64,000 nt of DNA from Methanothrix thermoacetophila PT (GTDB lineage Archaea; Halobacteriota; Methanosarcinia; Methanotrichales; Methanotrichaceae): the NCBI RefSeq assembly GCF_000014945.1, contig NC_008553.1, forward strand, positions 1,798,001-1,862,000, given 5' to 3'. Each line of letters starts with the position of its first letter. Positions within the stretch are counted from its first letter, which is position 1. Under the pieces are notes generated by a model that had not been told where the DNA came from, did no database searches, and was given only the letters and a program-made list of their open reading frames with translations. Shown here piece by piece: positions 16,201 through 24,755 of this stretch. The position numbers and the translations under genes were made by a program.

Positions 16201-17318
16201 GCGCCACCCCTCCTCTTTCTGATGATGAAAATGATCGATGCAATGGCAGCGATCAGAAGCGCACCAGCCCAGAGCGAGGTAGGTCTCTGCTGATCGATCA
16301 TGATGTAGACATTCTCAGAGTCGCTCAGGTTGTCCCTGTACGTGTCGGAGAACTCGAAGGTTACCCTGAGCAGATACACTTTTCCCGGAACAGCATCCTT
16401 CGAGACGTCCAGCTTGTAGACGAACTCTGCGCTCTCACCTGGCTCCAGGCGGGGCACTGGCGACTCATCCACGCTCACGTAGATCCCGCTCTCGGGTTTC
16501 AGCCTGGCGACCAGATCCCTGGCTGTATCTGTGCCCACGTTCTTTACGGAAATCCTCACCACGTTATCGCTGGAGCCGGCAGGAAGCCTCTCCGGATTCA
16601 CTCCCAGAACTTCGAACTCCACATCGCTCTTTCGCTCAACCCTGAGCTCCAGCGGCACCACCTGGCTGATTCTCTCGTACCAGTAATAGACATCCGGCGT
16701 ATCTGGATGATCCTCGTCGCTCTTAACAGCGACATCTCTTTGATACGTGCAGTTGATCAGCGCATACATCCTGTACATCCCTGGATGTGTGTTTTTGTAA
16801 ACCTCAATCGGGAACTCAAGCGGCGCTGAGGTCTGACCCTCGCGAAGGTTTCCGGGGAATGCAACAGCGCGTTTGACATCTATTGCGCTCTTGTTCTCAA
16901 CGACCAGCTCCACAGAGACATCCTGGGCGGTGGTCCTCTGTCTCTCAAGCTCAAGCTCCCGCTGCGCTGCCAGTATCTCATCCCTCCTGTCCGGCGCAGG
17001 CTCGCTGTTGACCTTTATGGCGGTGACCCTTCCGCGGTTGGTCAGGGTCAGAAAAATGGATGTTATCTCTCCTTGATACACTGAGGATCGTTCCAGTGAG
17101 ACTGTGAGATCGGGCGTGCCGTAGACTTTGTAGTAGTCATCCCCGAACATCTCCGGGGGCACCGGAGCGCCTATCTCAAGGGCGATGGAGATTGAAGAGC
17201 ATGTGAGCAGAACACAGATGATGCAGACCGGAAACAGCAATCCGGGATGGTCCGATGCAGTTGCTGCCTGGCGCCTGAAGATCCAGCGAGAGGGGAGTGA
17301 CAGACCGAGGGATGGCAT
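16197..17318 (-). CDS. Membrane-anchored COG1361-type extracellular protein
   Basis: The 373-residue product has an N-terminal hydrophobic export segment (HPGLLFPVCIICVLLTCSSI), two or more beta-sandwich domains of the NEW3/CARDB kind seen in COG1361 S-layer-like proteins (SVYQGEITSIFLTLTNRGR near 80; VRISVKNVGTDTARDLVARL near 255, ending PGESAEFVYKLDVSKDAVPG), and a C-terminal membrane helix (LWAGALLIAAIASIIFII) followed by RKRRGG. It would be displayed outside with a C-terminal anchor. COG1361 proteins next to ABC-2 exporters are common in methanogens; it may be an accessory or adaptor of the transporter encoded directly downstream. Confidence 0.8.
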   Translation of the reverse strand: MPSLGLSLPSRWIFRRQAATASDHPGLLFPVCIICVLLTCSSISIALEIGAPVPPEMFGDDYYKVYGTPDLTVSLERSSVYQGEITSIFLTLTNRGRVTAIKVNSEPAPDRRDEILAAQRELELERQRTTAQDVSVELVVENKSAIDVKRAVAFPGNLREGQTSAPLEFPIEVYKNTHPGMYRMYALINCTYQRDVAVKSDEDHPDTPDVYYWYERISQVVPLELRVERKSDVEFEVLGVNPERLPAGSSDNVVRISVKNVGTDTARDLVARLKPESGIYVSVDESPVPRLEPGESAEFVYKLDVSKDAVPGKVYLLRVTFEFSDTYRDNLSDSENVYIMIDQQRPTSLWAGALLIAAIASIIFIIRKRRGGA

Positions 17319-17361
17319 CTGAAAACCGATACCCAGGGCGCAGCACCCGATTCGCGATCGC

Positions 17362-19497
17362 TCAGATGTTCTCAGATCTCGCAGAAAACTCCCCCCATTC
17401 CCTCAGCTTATCTCTTATCAGAAGCCTGCACCTCTCAGGATCTGCCAGCACCATCTCCCTCTGAACCCACTCTGGGAGATACATCCTGACGCCTCCCAGA
17501 CCCATGGACGCAAACCTGCTGTCGCAGAGGAGTATGACTCCCCTCTCGCTCTCCGCCCTTATGACCCTCCCGGCTGCCTGGAGCCCGCGGTTGATCGCAG
17601 GGAGGGTATACGCTATCAGCGTACCCCGTTTCTTGCCGTACTTATGAGTGTAATAAGAGATGACCTCCTTCTGGATCTCATCGAAGACCGAAAGTGGAAG
17701 ACCGACAACAGCCACCCCATTGAGGGCCTCGCCCTTGTAGTCTATGCCCTCAGCGAGCTTTCCTCCTGAGACCCCGAGCAGCACAGCTCCCGCGCTCCTG
17801 CCAGCCCTGAAGAACTCCTCAAGGATCTGAGGGACATCCTCTGCAGATCGCGGCTCTGTGAAGACTTTTTTGCCAGCGCCGCGCGCGAATCTGGCACACG
17901 CATCCCTGTACGATGCCATCATGGGGTATGATGTGAAGAATACCGCTACATTCCCCGGCACCTCCTCTATCAGGGCGCTTATGTAGCCGGATATCAGGTT
18001 CCTGTTATCCGGGTTCTCCCTCGCGCTGAGCTGTGTCGTCGCTCTCTCCGCTGCTATGATCAAACGGTTGCTCTGAGGGAATGGGTTTGGGAGGGAAATC
18101 TTTCTGGCTCTGCCCTGCTCGCCGAGGCAGTACAGCTCGTATGCATCAATAGGCGAGAGGGTGCCGCTGAGCATCAGGGTTGCATTGACGTTATCGACGA
18201 CTCTTCTTATCACGGGAGCGGGATCGATCTTCGTCACCTCCAGGCGAGTCCATCTCCTCTCCCCTGATGATGCTGTCACGATCTTTCTCTGGTACGATGA
18301 ATCGTGCTCGGCCTCCTCAACCTCTCTCAGGAACATGACCATCGTGGCGAGGCTGGGCTGTATGTCCCCGTAGAGGGTTTCATGATCGCTCTCTGCAAGC
18401 TTCATCTCCGCGATCGCAACAGCCACATCGCTCAGATATGAGAGAGCGAGGTCTATATCGTCGATCCCATCGTACACATACTGCCTGAAGAGCTCGCCGT
18501 CGAGAAGCATCTCCCCGTCCTTCGATCTGGCCTCCTTCGCGGCTATGAATCTCCTGATTCTTGGTATTAGCAGCCTGGCTGTACTGAGCCCCTCCCTGCG
18601 CCAGTCGTGATGCTCCTCACCGAGTTTCGCCTGGCCCAGCGCCTTCTCGAACCTGTTTATCTCCCGCTCCGCAAGCTCCAAGATCCTGGGCGTGAGCACC
18701 CTGGTGTTCATCTCCCTGACAGAGTCGCCAAGGTTGTGGGCCTCGTCAACGATCACTGTCATGCGGTCTGCCTCAAGGCCGAGCCACTGGATTATAGCGT
18801 CCTGAAAATCCGGGCTGAAGAGGTGATGGTAATTCAAAATGATGACATCACTGCTCTTCGCGTGCAGCGACATAACCTCATACGGGCAGACACCTCCGCA
18901 GATCTTCTCAAGGGCATCGACAGGCACTATCCTCCTGCTCATCCTCTCTGCAGCATCCACAGCTGCTGATGAGGACCTGAAGTAGACCTTCCCGTTGATC
19001 TCGAAGGCCTCTTTGCTCCTCAGGTAATGGGGACAGACGGTCCTCTCTCCGGGAGGCTCATCCGGTATCTCGTCCCTGGACGGATCGTAGATATCGTTAT
19101 GCCCTCTCTCCAGCCTGGAGGCCATGTAGTTCTTCGAGCCTTCTCTCAGCCTCATGCACGCGTAGTAGATGCTCTCCCCCCAGATCTCAGATGCGAGCAG
19201 GCATGCCTTCTGCTTTCCTATGAGGTATGAGACTGTGGGCCTGTGCCTGGTGTTAGACCAGATCCTGTTTATCTCATCCAGATACACTCCTATCTGGCTC
19301 ACGGTTCTGACCGCAACCACGATCTTTCCTGGCGCGGCTGCAAGTGCCGCTGATATGCAGCTCGTCTTTCCTGAGCCTGTGGGCGCATCTATCATCAGAA
19401 CCCCATGGCCGCCTGTGGAGACGACATCGTAGACGGCGTCGAGCATCTCATCCTGGTGTGGGCGCAGCGATGGATAGGGGATGTAGTCGAGATACAC
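17362..19497 (-). CDS. XPD/Rad3-family DNA helicase with 4Fe-4S cluster
   Basis: A superfamily 2 5'-3' DNA helicase of the XPD/DinG group, about 711 residues. From the GTG start: PYPSLRPHQDEML, Walker A DAPTGSGKTSC near 38-47, four cysteines of the Fe-S domain (in KACLLAS, YYACMRL, TVCPHYL and GGVCPYEV), DEAH box VDEAHNLGDS, and late motifs LLGVSGGKLAEGIDYKGE and AAGRVIRAESERGVIL. GTG 19497 is preferred over ATG 19581 because a CTTTTATC TATA element on the complement of 19522-19529 places transcription start at about 19499, and the protein's homology begins here. It acts in nucleotide excision repair or lesion processing. Confidence 0.93.
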   Translation of the reverse strand: MYLDYIPYPSLRPHQDEMLDAVYDVVSTGGHGVLMIDAPTGSGKTSCISAALAAAPGKIVVAVRTVSQIGVYLDEINRIWSNTRHRPTVSYLIGKQKACLLASEIWGESIYYACMRLREGSKNYMASRLERGHNDIYDPSRDEIPDEPPGERTVCPHYLRSKEAFEINGKVYFRSSSAAVDAAERMSRRIVPVDALEKICGGVCPYEVMSLHAKSSDVIILNYHHLFSPDFQDAIIQWLGLEADRMTVIVDEAHNLGDSVREMNTRVLTPRILELAEREINRFEKALGQAKLGEEHHDWRREGLSTARLLIPRIRRFIAAKEARSKDGEMLLDGELFRQYVYDGIDDIDLALSYLSDVAVAIAEMKLAESDHETLYGDIQPSLATMVMFLREVEEAEHDSSYQRKIVTASSGERRWTRLEVTKIDPAPVIRRVVDNVNATLMLSGTLSPIDAYELYCLGEQGRARKISLPNPFPQSNRLIIAAERATTQLSARENPDNRNLISGYISALIEEVPGNVAVFFTSYPMMASYRDACARFARGAGKKVFTEPRSAEDVPQILEEFFRAGRSAGAVLLGVSGGKLAEGIDYKGEALNGVAVVGLPLSVFDEIQKEVISYYTHKYGKKRGTLIAYTLPAINRGLQAAGRVIRAESERGVILLCDSRFASMGLGGVRMYLPEWVQREMVLADPERCRLLIRDKLREWGEFSARSENI

Positions 19498-19648
19498 AGC
19501 CTCACTGTGAATCTTCTTGGAGATAAAAGCTTGGCTGCATGATTCTGCTGCGCATGCTCGAGATCGGGAATGGCCGCACACGCCCCAAGGAGCACCGTAT
19601 TGGAAAGCTTAATAAATATTGATGAGAATGATGATAATTGGTGGAAAA

Positions 19649-19768
19649 ATGACCCATCACGAGAAGAAGGAAGAGGAGAAGGAGGAAGAGGCTGCCAAGG
19701 TTGAGCCCGTCAAGCCTGGCGAGAAGCGTGGCGGCAAGAAGAAGGGTCTTCTGGATACATGCGTGTGA
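19649..19768 (+). CDS. 39-residue Lys/Glu-rich protein of unknown function
   Basis: A 39-codon gene with its own signals: a TATA-like TAATAAATATT at 19608-19618, a GGTGG ribosome-binding sequence about 5 nt before the ATG, and a strong terminator directly after the stop. The product starts MTHHEKKEEEKEEEAAKVEP and ends GGKKKGLLDTCV. It is highly charged, probably disordered, with a single cysteine next to the C-terminus that could carry a modification or bind metal. Unrecognised. The complete transcription unit of about 160 nt is the main evidence. Confidence 0.65.
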   Translation: MTHHEKKEEEKEEEAAKVEPVKPGEKRGGKKKGLLDTCV

Positions 19769-19773
19769 AGCAG

Positions 19774-19815
19774 AGCCCTACCCCTCGAGGGTAGGGGCTG
19801 ATTGTTTCTTTGAGT
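19774..19815 (+). terminator. Hairpin terminator after the 39-residue gene
   Basis: CCCTACCC (19776-19783) pairs perfectly with GGGTAGGG (19789-19796) around CTCGA, followed by a T-rich run ATTGTTTCTTTG. It starts 8 nt after the stop codon. Confidence 0.7.
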
Positions 19816-20222
19816 TCTCATCCCGTGGATGAGGGGGTTTGTCTACCAGCCTGTCAAGGGCTTCAGGGATCCGGGTTTTCTGCGATTTTTGTGGCTGCTT
19901 CGAACCAGCTGCAGGATTGTCTCTCCCGCTGCTGTCCGGTTATTTACGGCATATTATATAGGATAAATCACATCATTATCAATATCAAATTACACAATAT
20001 ATATTATTGCTCCGTTATGCAGATGCAAGCTGATAGGAAGGGTAATAACTGAGCAGCTCGATCTGAGGAAGGAATGTATGCCAGAGTTGGGTGCGTCTCC
20101 AGGAGGAGTGCGGGAAGAGAAGCGTATGAGCGATTCTGTACAGGAGATTTCCATAATCATGATTATATTCTGGTTTTGAGATCCACAGCAGACAACCATC
20201 GTCGCTTCACATCACATAATCA
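19816..20222. promoter_or_regulatory. AT-rich gap before the glycan locus
   Basis: No gene is supported. The segment 19940-20010 is AT rich and holds two TATA-like elements (CATATTATATAGG near 19950 and ACAATATATATTA near 19994), either of which could start a long leader for the flippase gene at 20223. No clear hairpin or repeat was seen. Confidence 0.35.
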
Positions 20223-21686
20223 ATGGAAGATCTGCAGAGCATGAGCGAATACAGGCTTCTCGCGCAGCGGATAGGTCTGATAGGCCTCGCGAATGTGCTG
20301 GTGAACCTCAGCGGCATATTTCTCCTTCCAATTCTGACAAAGAGCCTGCCGGTCGAGGATTACGGCGTCTGGGCGCAGGTTAATGTCACGATCAGCCTCG
20401 CCTCAGTCGTAATCTGCCTGGGGCTCTCTGCCTCCATGGTCAGATTCATGGCCGCGGCGAGCAGCAGGGAGGAGATTCAGGAGTGCTTCTACTCGATACT
20501 CGCAGTGGTGATGCTGACCGGCATATCCGCGATGCTTCTCATCTTCTGCCTCGCTGAGCCCATTGCCAGAGCCCTCTTCAACGGGAATGTGGCGGTGACA
20601 AGGGCGCTGTCGGTGATCGTTTTTGTGGAGGCGATGAATGGGCTTCTGTTCAGCTATTACAGGGCTACGCAGAGAATGAAGCTATACGCGATATTCAGCG
20701 TAGCTGTGGTATATATCACGATCGTGCTGGCGTACTGTTTTGTCAAATTGGGTTATGGCGTCTATGGTGCTGTTCTCGGATTGGGTATCGCGAAACTGAT
20801 TGGTTTTGTGTTTATGCTCACCATGTTACTACAACAAATTGGTTTTCGTATACCAAGCTTTTTACATCTCCTAGAATATGTGTCCTTTGGAATACCTCTT
20901 TTTTCCTCGTATCTATTTGATTGGATCGTCAATTCCAGCGATCGGTATATAATAGGCATGCTTTTAGGCACTGTATGGGTGGGTTATTATAACCCTGGTT
21001 ATCTGCTGGGTAGCCTAATTACAGTATTTATAAGTCCGATTGGTACAGTGTTACCTATAACACTGTACAGATATTATGACTGTGGAGATATTAAATCAGT
21101 TGAGAAACTACTGGGCTTCACAATTAAATACTTCCTTGCCCTAGCCATACCATCTGTATTTGGTTTGACACTTTTATCAAAACCGATGCTGTTTATGTTA
21201 TCGACCCCCGATATTGCAGAGCACAGCTATCTAATTACGCCTTTTATTGCACTCAGCATGGTTCTCGTAGGTATTGCCAGTATATTATCCAACGCGATAT
21301 ATATTGCTAAGAAAACTGCAATATCTATGAAGATCTCTTTAATAGCAGCGATAATAAACTTGACACTTACATTGCTTCTTGTTAGTATGGCTGGTGTGGT
21401 TGGTGCTGCTGTAGCAACTTTTTTCACATTCTTTTTTATATTCATAGCTACCAATTACTTTGCAAATATGTTTATCCAAATCAAATTTGATTACGAATTT
21501 ATGTTAAAAAGTTTCGTTGCTTCGCTTGTGATGTCCATTCCACTAATTCTCTGGCCTCCCTCAGGATTCATCGAGATTTTAAGAATCATTGCAGTATCGA
21601 TAATTATATATTTGCAAGCGATATGGTTGCTTAGAGGGATCAATAAAGAAGAAATTAGGTTTATTAAATCCTTGCTCAATCTTTAG
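20223..21686 (+). CDS. Polysaccharide/oligosaccharide flippase (Wzx-like, MATE fold)
   Basis: A 487-residue integral membrane protein with about 12-14 hydrophobic helices. The N-terminus (LANVLVNLSGIFLLPILTKS followed by LPVEDYGVWAQVNVT) is the typical start of Wzx/RfbX-type exporters that flip lipid-linked glycans across the membrane. It heads a glycosyltransferase cluster, which supports that role for surface glycan or N-glycan precursors. The first third has the ordinary G+C of the window; from about 20740 the gene becomes markedly AT rich and stays so through the next genes. The frame is intact, so it looks like a recombinant joining a resident 5' part to an acquired 3' part. Confidence 0.88.
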   Translation: MEDLQSMSEYRLLAQRIGLIGLANVLVNLSGIFLLPILTKSLPVEDYGVWAQVNVTISLASVVICLGLSASMVRFMAAASSREEIQECFYSILAVVMLTGISAMLLIFCLAEPIARALFNGNVAVTRALSVIVFVEAMNGLLFSYYRATQRMKLYAIFSVAVVYITIVLAYCFVKLGYGVYGAVLGLGIAKLIGFVFMLTMLLQQIGFRIPSFLHLLEYVSFGIPLFSSYLFDWIVNSSDRYIIGMLLGTVWVGYYNPGYLLGSLITVFISPIGTVLPITLYRYYDCGDIKSVEKLLGFTIKYFLALAIPSVFGLTLLSKPMLFMLSTPDIAEHSYLITPFIALSMVLVGIASILSNAIYIAKKTAISMKISLIAAIINLTLTLLLVSMAGVVGAAVATFFTFFFIFIATNYFANMFIQIKFDYEFMLKSFVASLVMSIPLILWPPSGFIEILRIIAVSIIIYLQAIWLLRGINKEEIRFIKSLLNL

Positions 21687-21707
21687 CGTGTCAATGGAGG
21701 TTACGAA

Positions 21708-22493
21708 TTGAAGCCAATTGACTATATCGTACCTACATGGAATTCAGGAACTACTTTAGGTATTACGCTAGAATCCATTAAAAAATATGGTAATCCTAAT
21801 AATATAATAATCGTTGATAGGAACTCCGAAGATAACACACTTGAGATAGCTCGTCGATATGGTTGCAAAATACTGACATCCGAATCGAATTTAGGAACCG
21901 CAAGGATCGAAGGCGCTAAAGCCGCAGAGACAGAATTGATTGGATTTGTTGATTCTGATGTCGAACTAACCGATGGCTGGAGAGAGCTTTTGAGGCATGC
22001 TTGGAGCGGCCGAGAGAGATACAAAGATGTTGGGGTTTTTGGTGCATATTGTGAAGGACCTATTATTAAAGATTCGCCTTTGGTTTTATATGGAAGAAAT
22101 GGTGTGTTCGGCTGCATTATCACATACAGGTCGCTTATATTAGACTGCCCTGAAATGACGAAATATTCCAGCGATGAAGATTTCGCTTATGGGCAGTGTA
22201 TTTTTAAAAAAGGACTTAAATGGTACATATTTCCATTTTTAATGCAGCATCACCATGATCTTACTGGCATATCGGAGTATATTCGAATGAGGTGGTACGG
22301 CGCGGGCTTACGTATTCGTGATGGATTCAAATTGGTAAATGTTCGCCGGATAATTGGTGGAGCAGTTGTTGGCATCCCCATGCACAATCCAAATGCTAGC
22401 TACATGGAAAATTGGCGCATTAGGCTGAATTACTTTTTGGGATACATTATGTATAAAAAATATTATGAACTCAATCGTAGTAAAAATAAATAA
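21708..22493 (+). CDS. Family 2 glycosyltransferase
   Basis: A 261-residue GT-A fold enzyme that would add a sugar from a nucleotide donor to a growing glycan on the cytoplasmic side. It begins DYIVPTWNSGTTLGITLESI, has the nucleotide-binding IIIVDRNSEDNT segment and the metal-binding VDSDVEL (DxD-type) near residue 84. There is no membrane helix. It is AT rich like its neighbours. Its N-terminus closely resembles the relic at 23616-23738, suggesting the two derive from the same kind of gene at this locus. Sugar specificity is unknown. Confidence 0.88.
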   Translation: MKPIDYIVPTWNSGTTLGITLESIKKYGNPNNIIIVDRNSEDNTLEIARRYGCKILTSESNLGTARIEGAKAAETELIGFVDSDVELTDGWRELLRHAWSGRERYKDVGVFGAYCEGPIIKDSPLVLYGRNGVFGCIITYRSLILDCPEMTKYSSDEDFAYGQCIFKKGLKWYIFPFLMQHHHDLTGISEYIRMRWYGAGLRIRDGFKLVNVRRIIGGAVVGIPMHNPNASYMENWRIRLNYFLGYIMYKKYYELNRSKNK

Positions 22494-22505
22494 TATAAAT
22501 GCATT

Positions 22506-23597
22506 TTAATTATGAAAATCTTTTGAATATAACTTTAATATATTATTAACTGCAGCGCTCCACGAAAACCGATCTCTTGCAGTTTTTTTAGCGTTTAGAC
22601 CAATCTCTTCCGCTATCTCTTTATTTCTAAGCAGGCAAATCACTTTTTCGGCAATCTTAGCTTCATCTGGTTCCACAAGAAGGCCATTTTTCCCGTCCTC
22701 TATAGCTTCTGGTATTCCTCCCACTGGAGTAGCTATTATCGGTTTTCCCATGGACATTGCCTCTAATAATGCTATTGGCAACCCTTCCCCCAATGAGATA
22801 TGAGTATAAATATCACTTAGCAACAATGGAACATACGGATTATCCACATCACCTGTGAATATAACAGCGTGTTCAAGACCTTCTTTTTTTGCAAATTCCC
22901 TTAGCTCGGCAGTATATTTGCCTTCACGTGTGACTAAAAGAATAGCGTTTGGGTATACGCATTTAATTTTTTTAAGAGATTTTATTAGATACTTAAGGCC
23001 ATCTGCTTTATATTTTAATGCAGTCAGGCCGAGCGCCAGAAGAATAGGATATTGATTCTTGATGTCAAATTTGCTATTAAATGTAGCTATCTCTTCCTCT
23101 GATGCATCTCTTACATCTATACCTGCGTAAGTTATTACTGTGTTCTTGAACTTTAGACCCCATACGTCCCCAACAGTGGTTTCTAGCTTTTTTGAAACAA
23201 ATGTAACATAGTCACATTTTTCTAAAAGCTTCTGAAGAGCGATTCTTTTTAAAACCGGCAATTTATTATCTTTTTCGGGTTCTGTATGAAATGTATAGAT
23301 CAGCTTACATCTAAAAAGTTTTTTATAAAAATATCCTGCCAGAAGATAATAGTATAATCCGCCATGCGAGTGGATTACATTTGGCTTAAATTTCAATAAT
23401 AAGTAAAATGCTGATAATAACTTAGTGAGAATAAAGTTTCGATTTTTGATTTTATAATTCTCTGGATCCTGTCCCTCCTTAAATGCAACTTTTACATCGA
23501 TGTCTCTTTTCTTGAGCTCCTCCACTAAGCCTTCCACATAGCTTCGTATTCCGCCCGCGCATCCTTTCCAATAAGTAGTAGTTATAAGAACTCTCAT
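22506..23597 (-). CDS. Family 4 glycosyltransferase
   Basis: A 363-residue GT-B enzyme. It starts MRVLITTTYWKGCAGGIRSY with a glycine-rich acceptor loop, has VIHSHGGLYYYLL, and in the C-terminal half the donor-binding region GEGLPIALLEAMSMGKPIIA, continuing PVGGIPEAIEDGKNGLLV, whose EX7E-type motif is that of GT4 retaining transferases. It is very AT rich compared with the flanking transferases and converges on the family 2 gene with 12 nt between them. ATG 23606, three codons upstream, is an alternative start. Activity is a sugar transfer to a surface glycan; the sugar is not known. Confidence 0.88.
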   Translation of the reverse strand: MRVLITTTYWKGCAGGIRSYVEGLVEELKKRDIDVKVAFKEGQDPENYKIKNRNFILTKLLSAFYLLLKFKPNVIHSHGGLYYYLLAGYFYKKLFRCKLIYTFHTEPEKDNKLPVLKRIALQKLLEKCDYVTFVSKKLETTVGDVWGLKFKNTVITYAGIDVRDASEEEIATFNSKFDIKNQYPILLALGLTALKYKADGLKYLIKSLKKIKCVYPNAILLVTREGKYTAELREFAKKEGLEHAVIFTGDVDNPYVPLLLSDIYTHISLGEGLPIALLEAMSMGKPIIATPVGGIPEAIEDGKNGLLVEPDEAKIAEKVICLLRNKEIAEEIGLNAKKTARDRFSWSAAVNNILKLYSKDFHN

Positions 23598-23615
23598 AGT
23601 GCCCATCTCAAATTG

Positions 23616-23738
23616 CTATGCAAGTCGATTTATCATTACTATTTGTTTATGATCTCCGTATATTTTTATTGATTTTATCGCGAGCTCCAGAGTAGCTCCG
23701 GAGTTCCATGTTGGTATTATATAATCGATTCTATCCAT
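23616..23738 (-). pseudogene. Truncated family 2 glycosyltransferase remnant
   Basis: A 40-codon frame on the minus strand begins MDRIDYIIPTWNSGATLELA and continues IKSIKIYGDHKQIVMINRLA before a stop. It matches the first 40 residues of the family 2 transferase at 21708 (DYIVPTWNSGTTLGITLESI then KKYG), with the same spacing, and then ends where the family continues VDRNSEDNT. The start lies 5 nt after the stop of the transferase gene at 23743, so the intact gene was probably the next member of that operon, cut when the AT-rich segment arrived. Confidence 0.75.
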
Positions 23739-23742
23739 ATGA

Positions 23743-24711
23743 TCACCGCCCCTTCTCCGGCAGTTCCTTTAACAGCGTGACTAGTCTGCGTTCCCTTTGA
23801 TCAATCCTGAAACTCCTCTCAATCCGATCTCTGGGGGATTTCTCAGAGACCATTGCCATCCGTATCGCTTCAGCCGTTGCCTTTTCATCGCCATATGGAA
23901 CATAGAAACCTGTATCCCCCACAACCTCAGGAAGCGCCCCTCGATCTGTGACCACGGGAACACATCCGCATGCCATCGCCTCTGCAAGAGCCATACCAAA
24001 CGACTCGACATAGGAGAGCTGACAGTACACCTTTGCTCTTTGATAGCATTCCACGAGCTCATCCCGTGAAACACGTCCTAAGATCTTCACGTTCTCAGGG
24101 CTTTTTGATCTCAGAATATTTAATACATCTCCACGAACTCCAATTATCAAAAATTTAACATTCGGAAGCAAATATGCAGCCTCAACAAAGGTATCCAATC
24201 CCTTCAGCTTGATGACATTTGTTGAACCTGAGGCGACTGTAAGTACCAGATCATCTTTTTCTCCCTTCGGATGGAACTTCTCTGTATCTACGCCGTTGTA
24301 GACGACCTCTAAACGTCTTGGTTTCGTCCTTTTGAGGACTTCCTCTCTGGTGAATTGCGAAACCGCCAGAACCGCATCAGCATTCTCCAATGCCAGATCT
24401 GTGTATTTCCGTTTAATCCATCCCTGCGTATACTGACCATATCCAATATCAGGAAGGAATGCAACATCGTAGCCACCCGCCACCACCACAGACCTTTTCC
24501 CAAATATCCTGGAAAGCATTACACTCAGAAAAGAATGGCCAGCGGCAAACCAGCTGAATACAATATCAGAGCGCGATATGGAAGACGCCATCTCAAAGAT
24601 ATCGCCCGGCTTACTGTACTGCACCCTCTCCACATCGAAATGCCTGGAGAGGATCTCATAATCCTGCTCGACAAATGATGAATAATCGTAATATACGAAT
24701 GCTACTCTCAT
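23743..24711 (-). CDS. Family 4 glycosyltransferase
   Basis: A 322-residue GT-B protein starting MRVAFVYYDYSSFVEQDYEI. Typical GT4 features are KRSVVVAGGYDVAFLPDIGY in the N-terminal domain, VYNGVDTEKFHPKGEKD at the domain junction, and the C-terminal VESFGMALAEAMACGCVPVV followed by TDRGALPEVVGDTGFYV, which binds the nucleotide sugar. Base composition is intermediate. It lies downstream of two more transferase genes on the same strand, with short gaps, as part of a leftward glycan operon that starts at 26907. The sugar and acceptor are not predictable. Confidence 0.88.
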   Translation of the reverse strand: MRVAFVYYDYSSFVEQDYEILSRHFDVERVQYSKPGDIFEMASSISRSDIVFSWFAAGHSFLSVMLSRIFGKRSVVVAGGYDVAFLPDIGYGQYTQGWIKRKYTDLALENADAVLAVSQFTREEVLKRTKPRRLEVVYNGVDTEKFHPKGEKDDLVLTVASGSTNVIKLKGLDTFVEAAYLLPNVKFLIIGVRGDVLNILRSKSPENVKILGRVSRDELVECYQRAKVYCQLSYVESFGMALAEAMACGCVPVVTDRGALPEVVGDTGFYVPYGDEKATAEAIRMAMVSEKSPRDRIERSFRIDQRERRLVTLLKELPEKGR

Positions 24712-24755
24712 AGATGACGCCTTTTAGATCACGAATAGCTGTCAGATGCCTGCCT

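Larger units (their letters stand above)
20740..23640. other. AT-rich, foreign-looking segment in the glycan locus
   Basis: Base composition falls sharply inside the flippase gene near 20740 and recovers near 23640. The segment covers the end of the flippase, a family 2 glycosyltransferase and a family 4 glycosyltransferase. No integrase, tRNA or insertion sequence borders it. The left border is inside a gene and the right border is inside a truncated glycosyltransferase remnant, as expected of cassette exchange by homologous recombination. Borders are judged by eye. Confidence 0.55.

Noticed and set aside
19810-20052. A plus-strand frame of 80 codons in the AT-rich gap
   Set aside because: Its codon use is unlike the neighbours, it crosses TATA-like sequences and shows no recognisable domain.
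20740-23640. AT-rich segment as a provirus or integrated plasmid
   Set aside because: No integrase, replication gene, att site or viral structural gene is present; only glycan genes are found.
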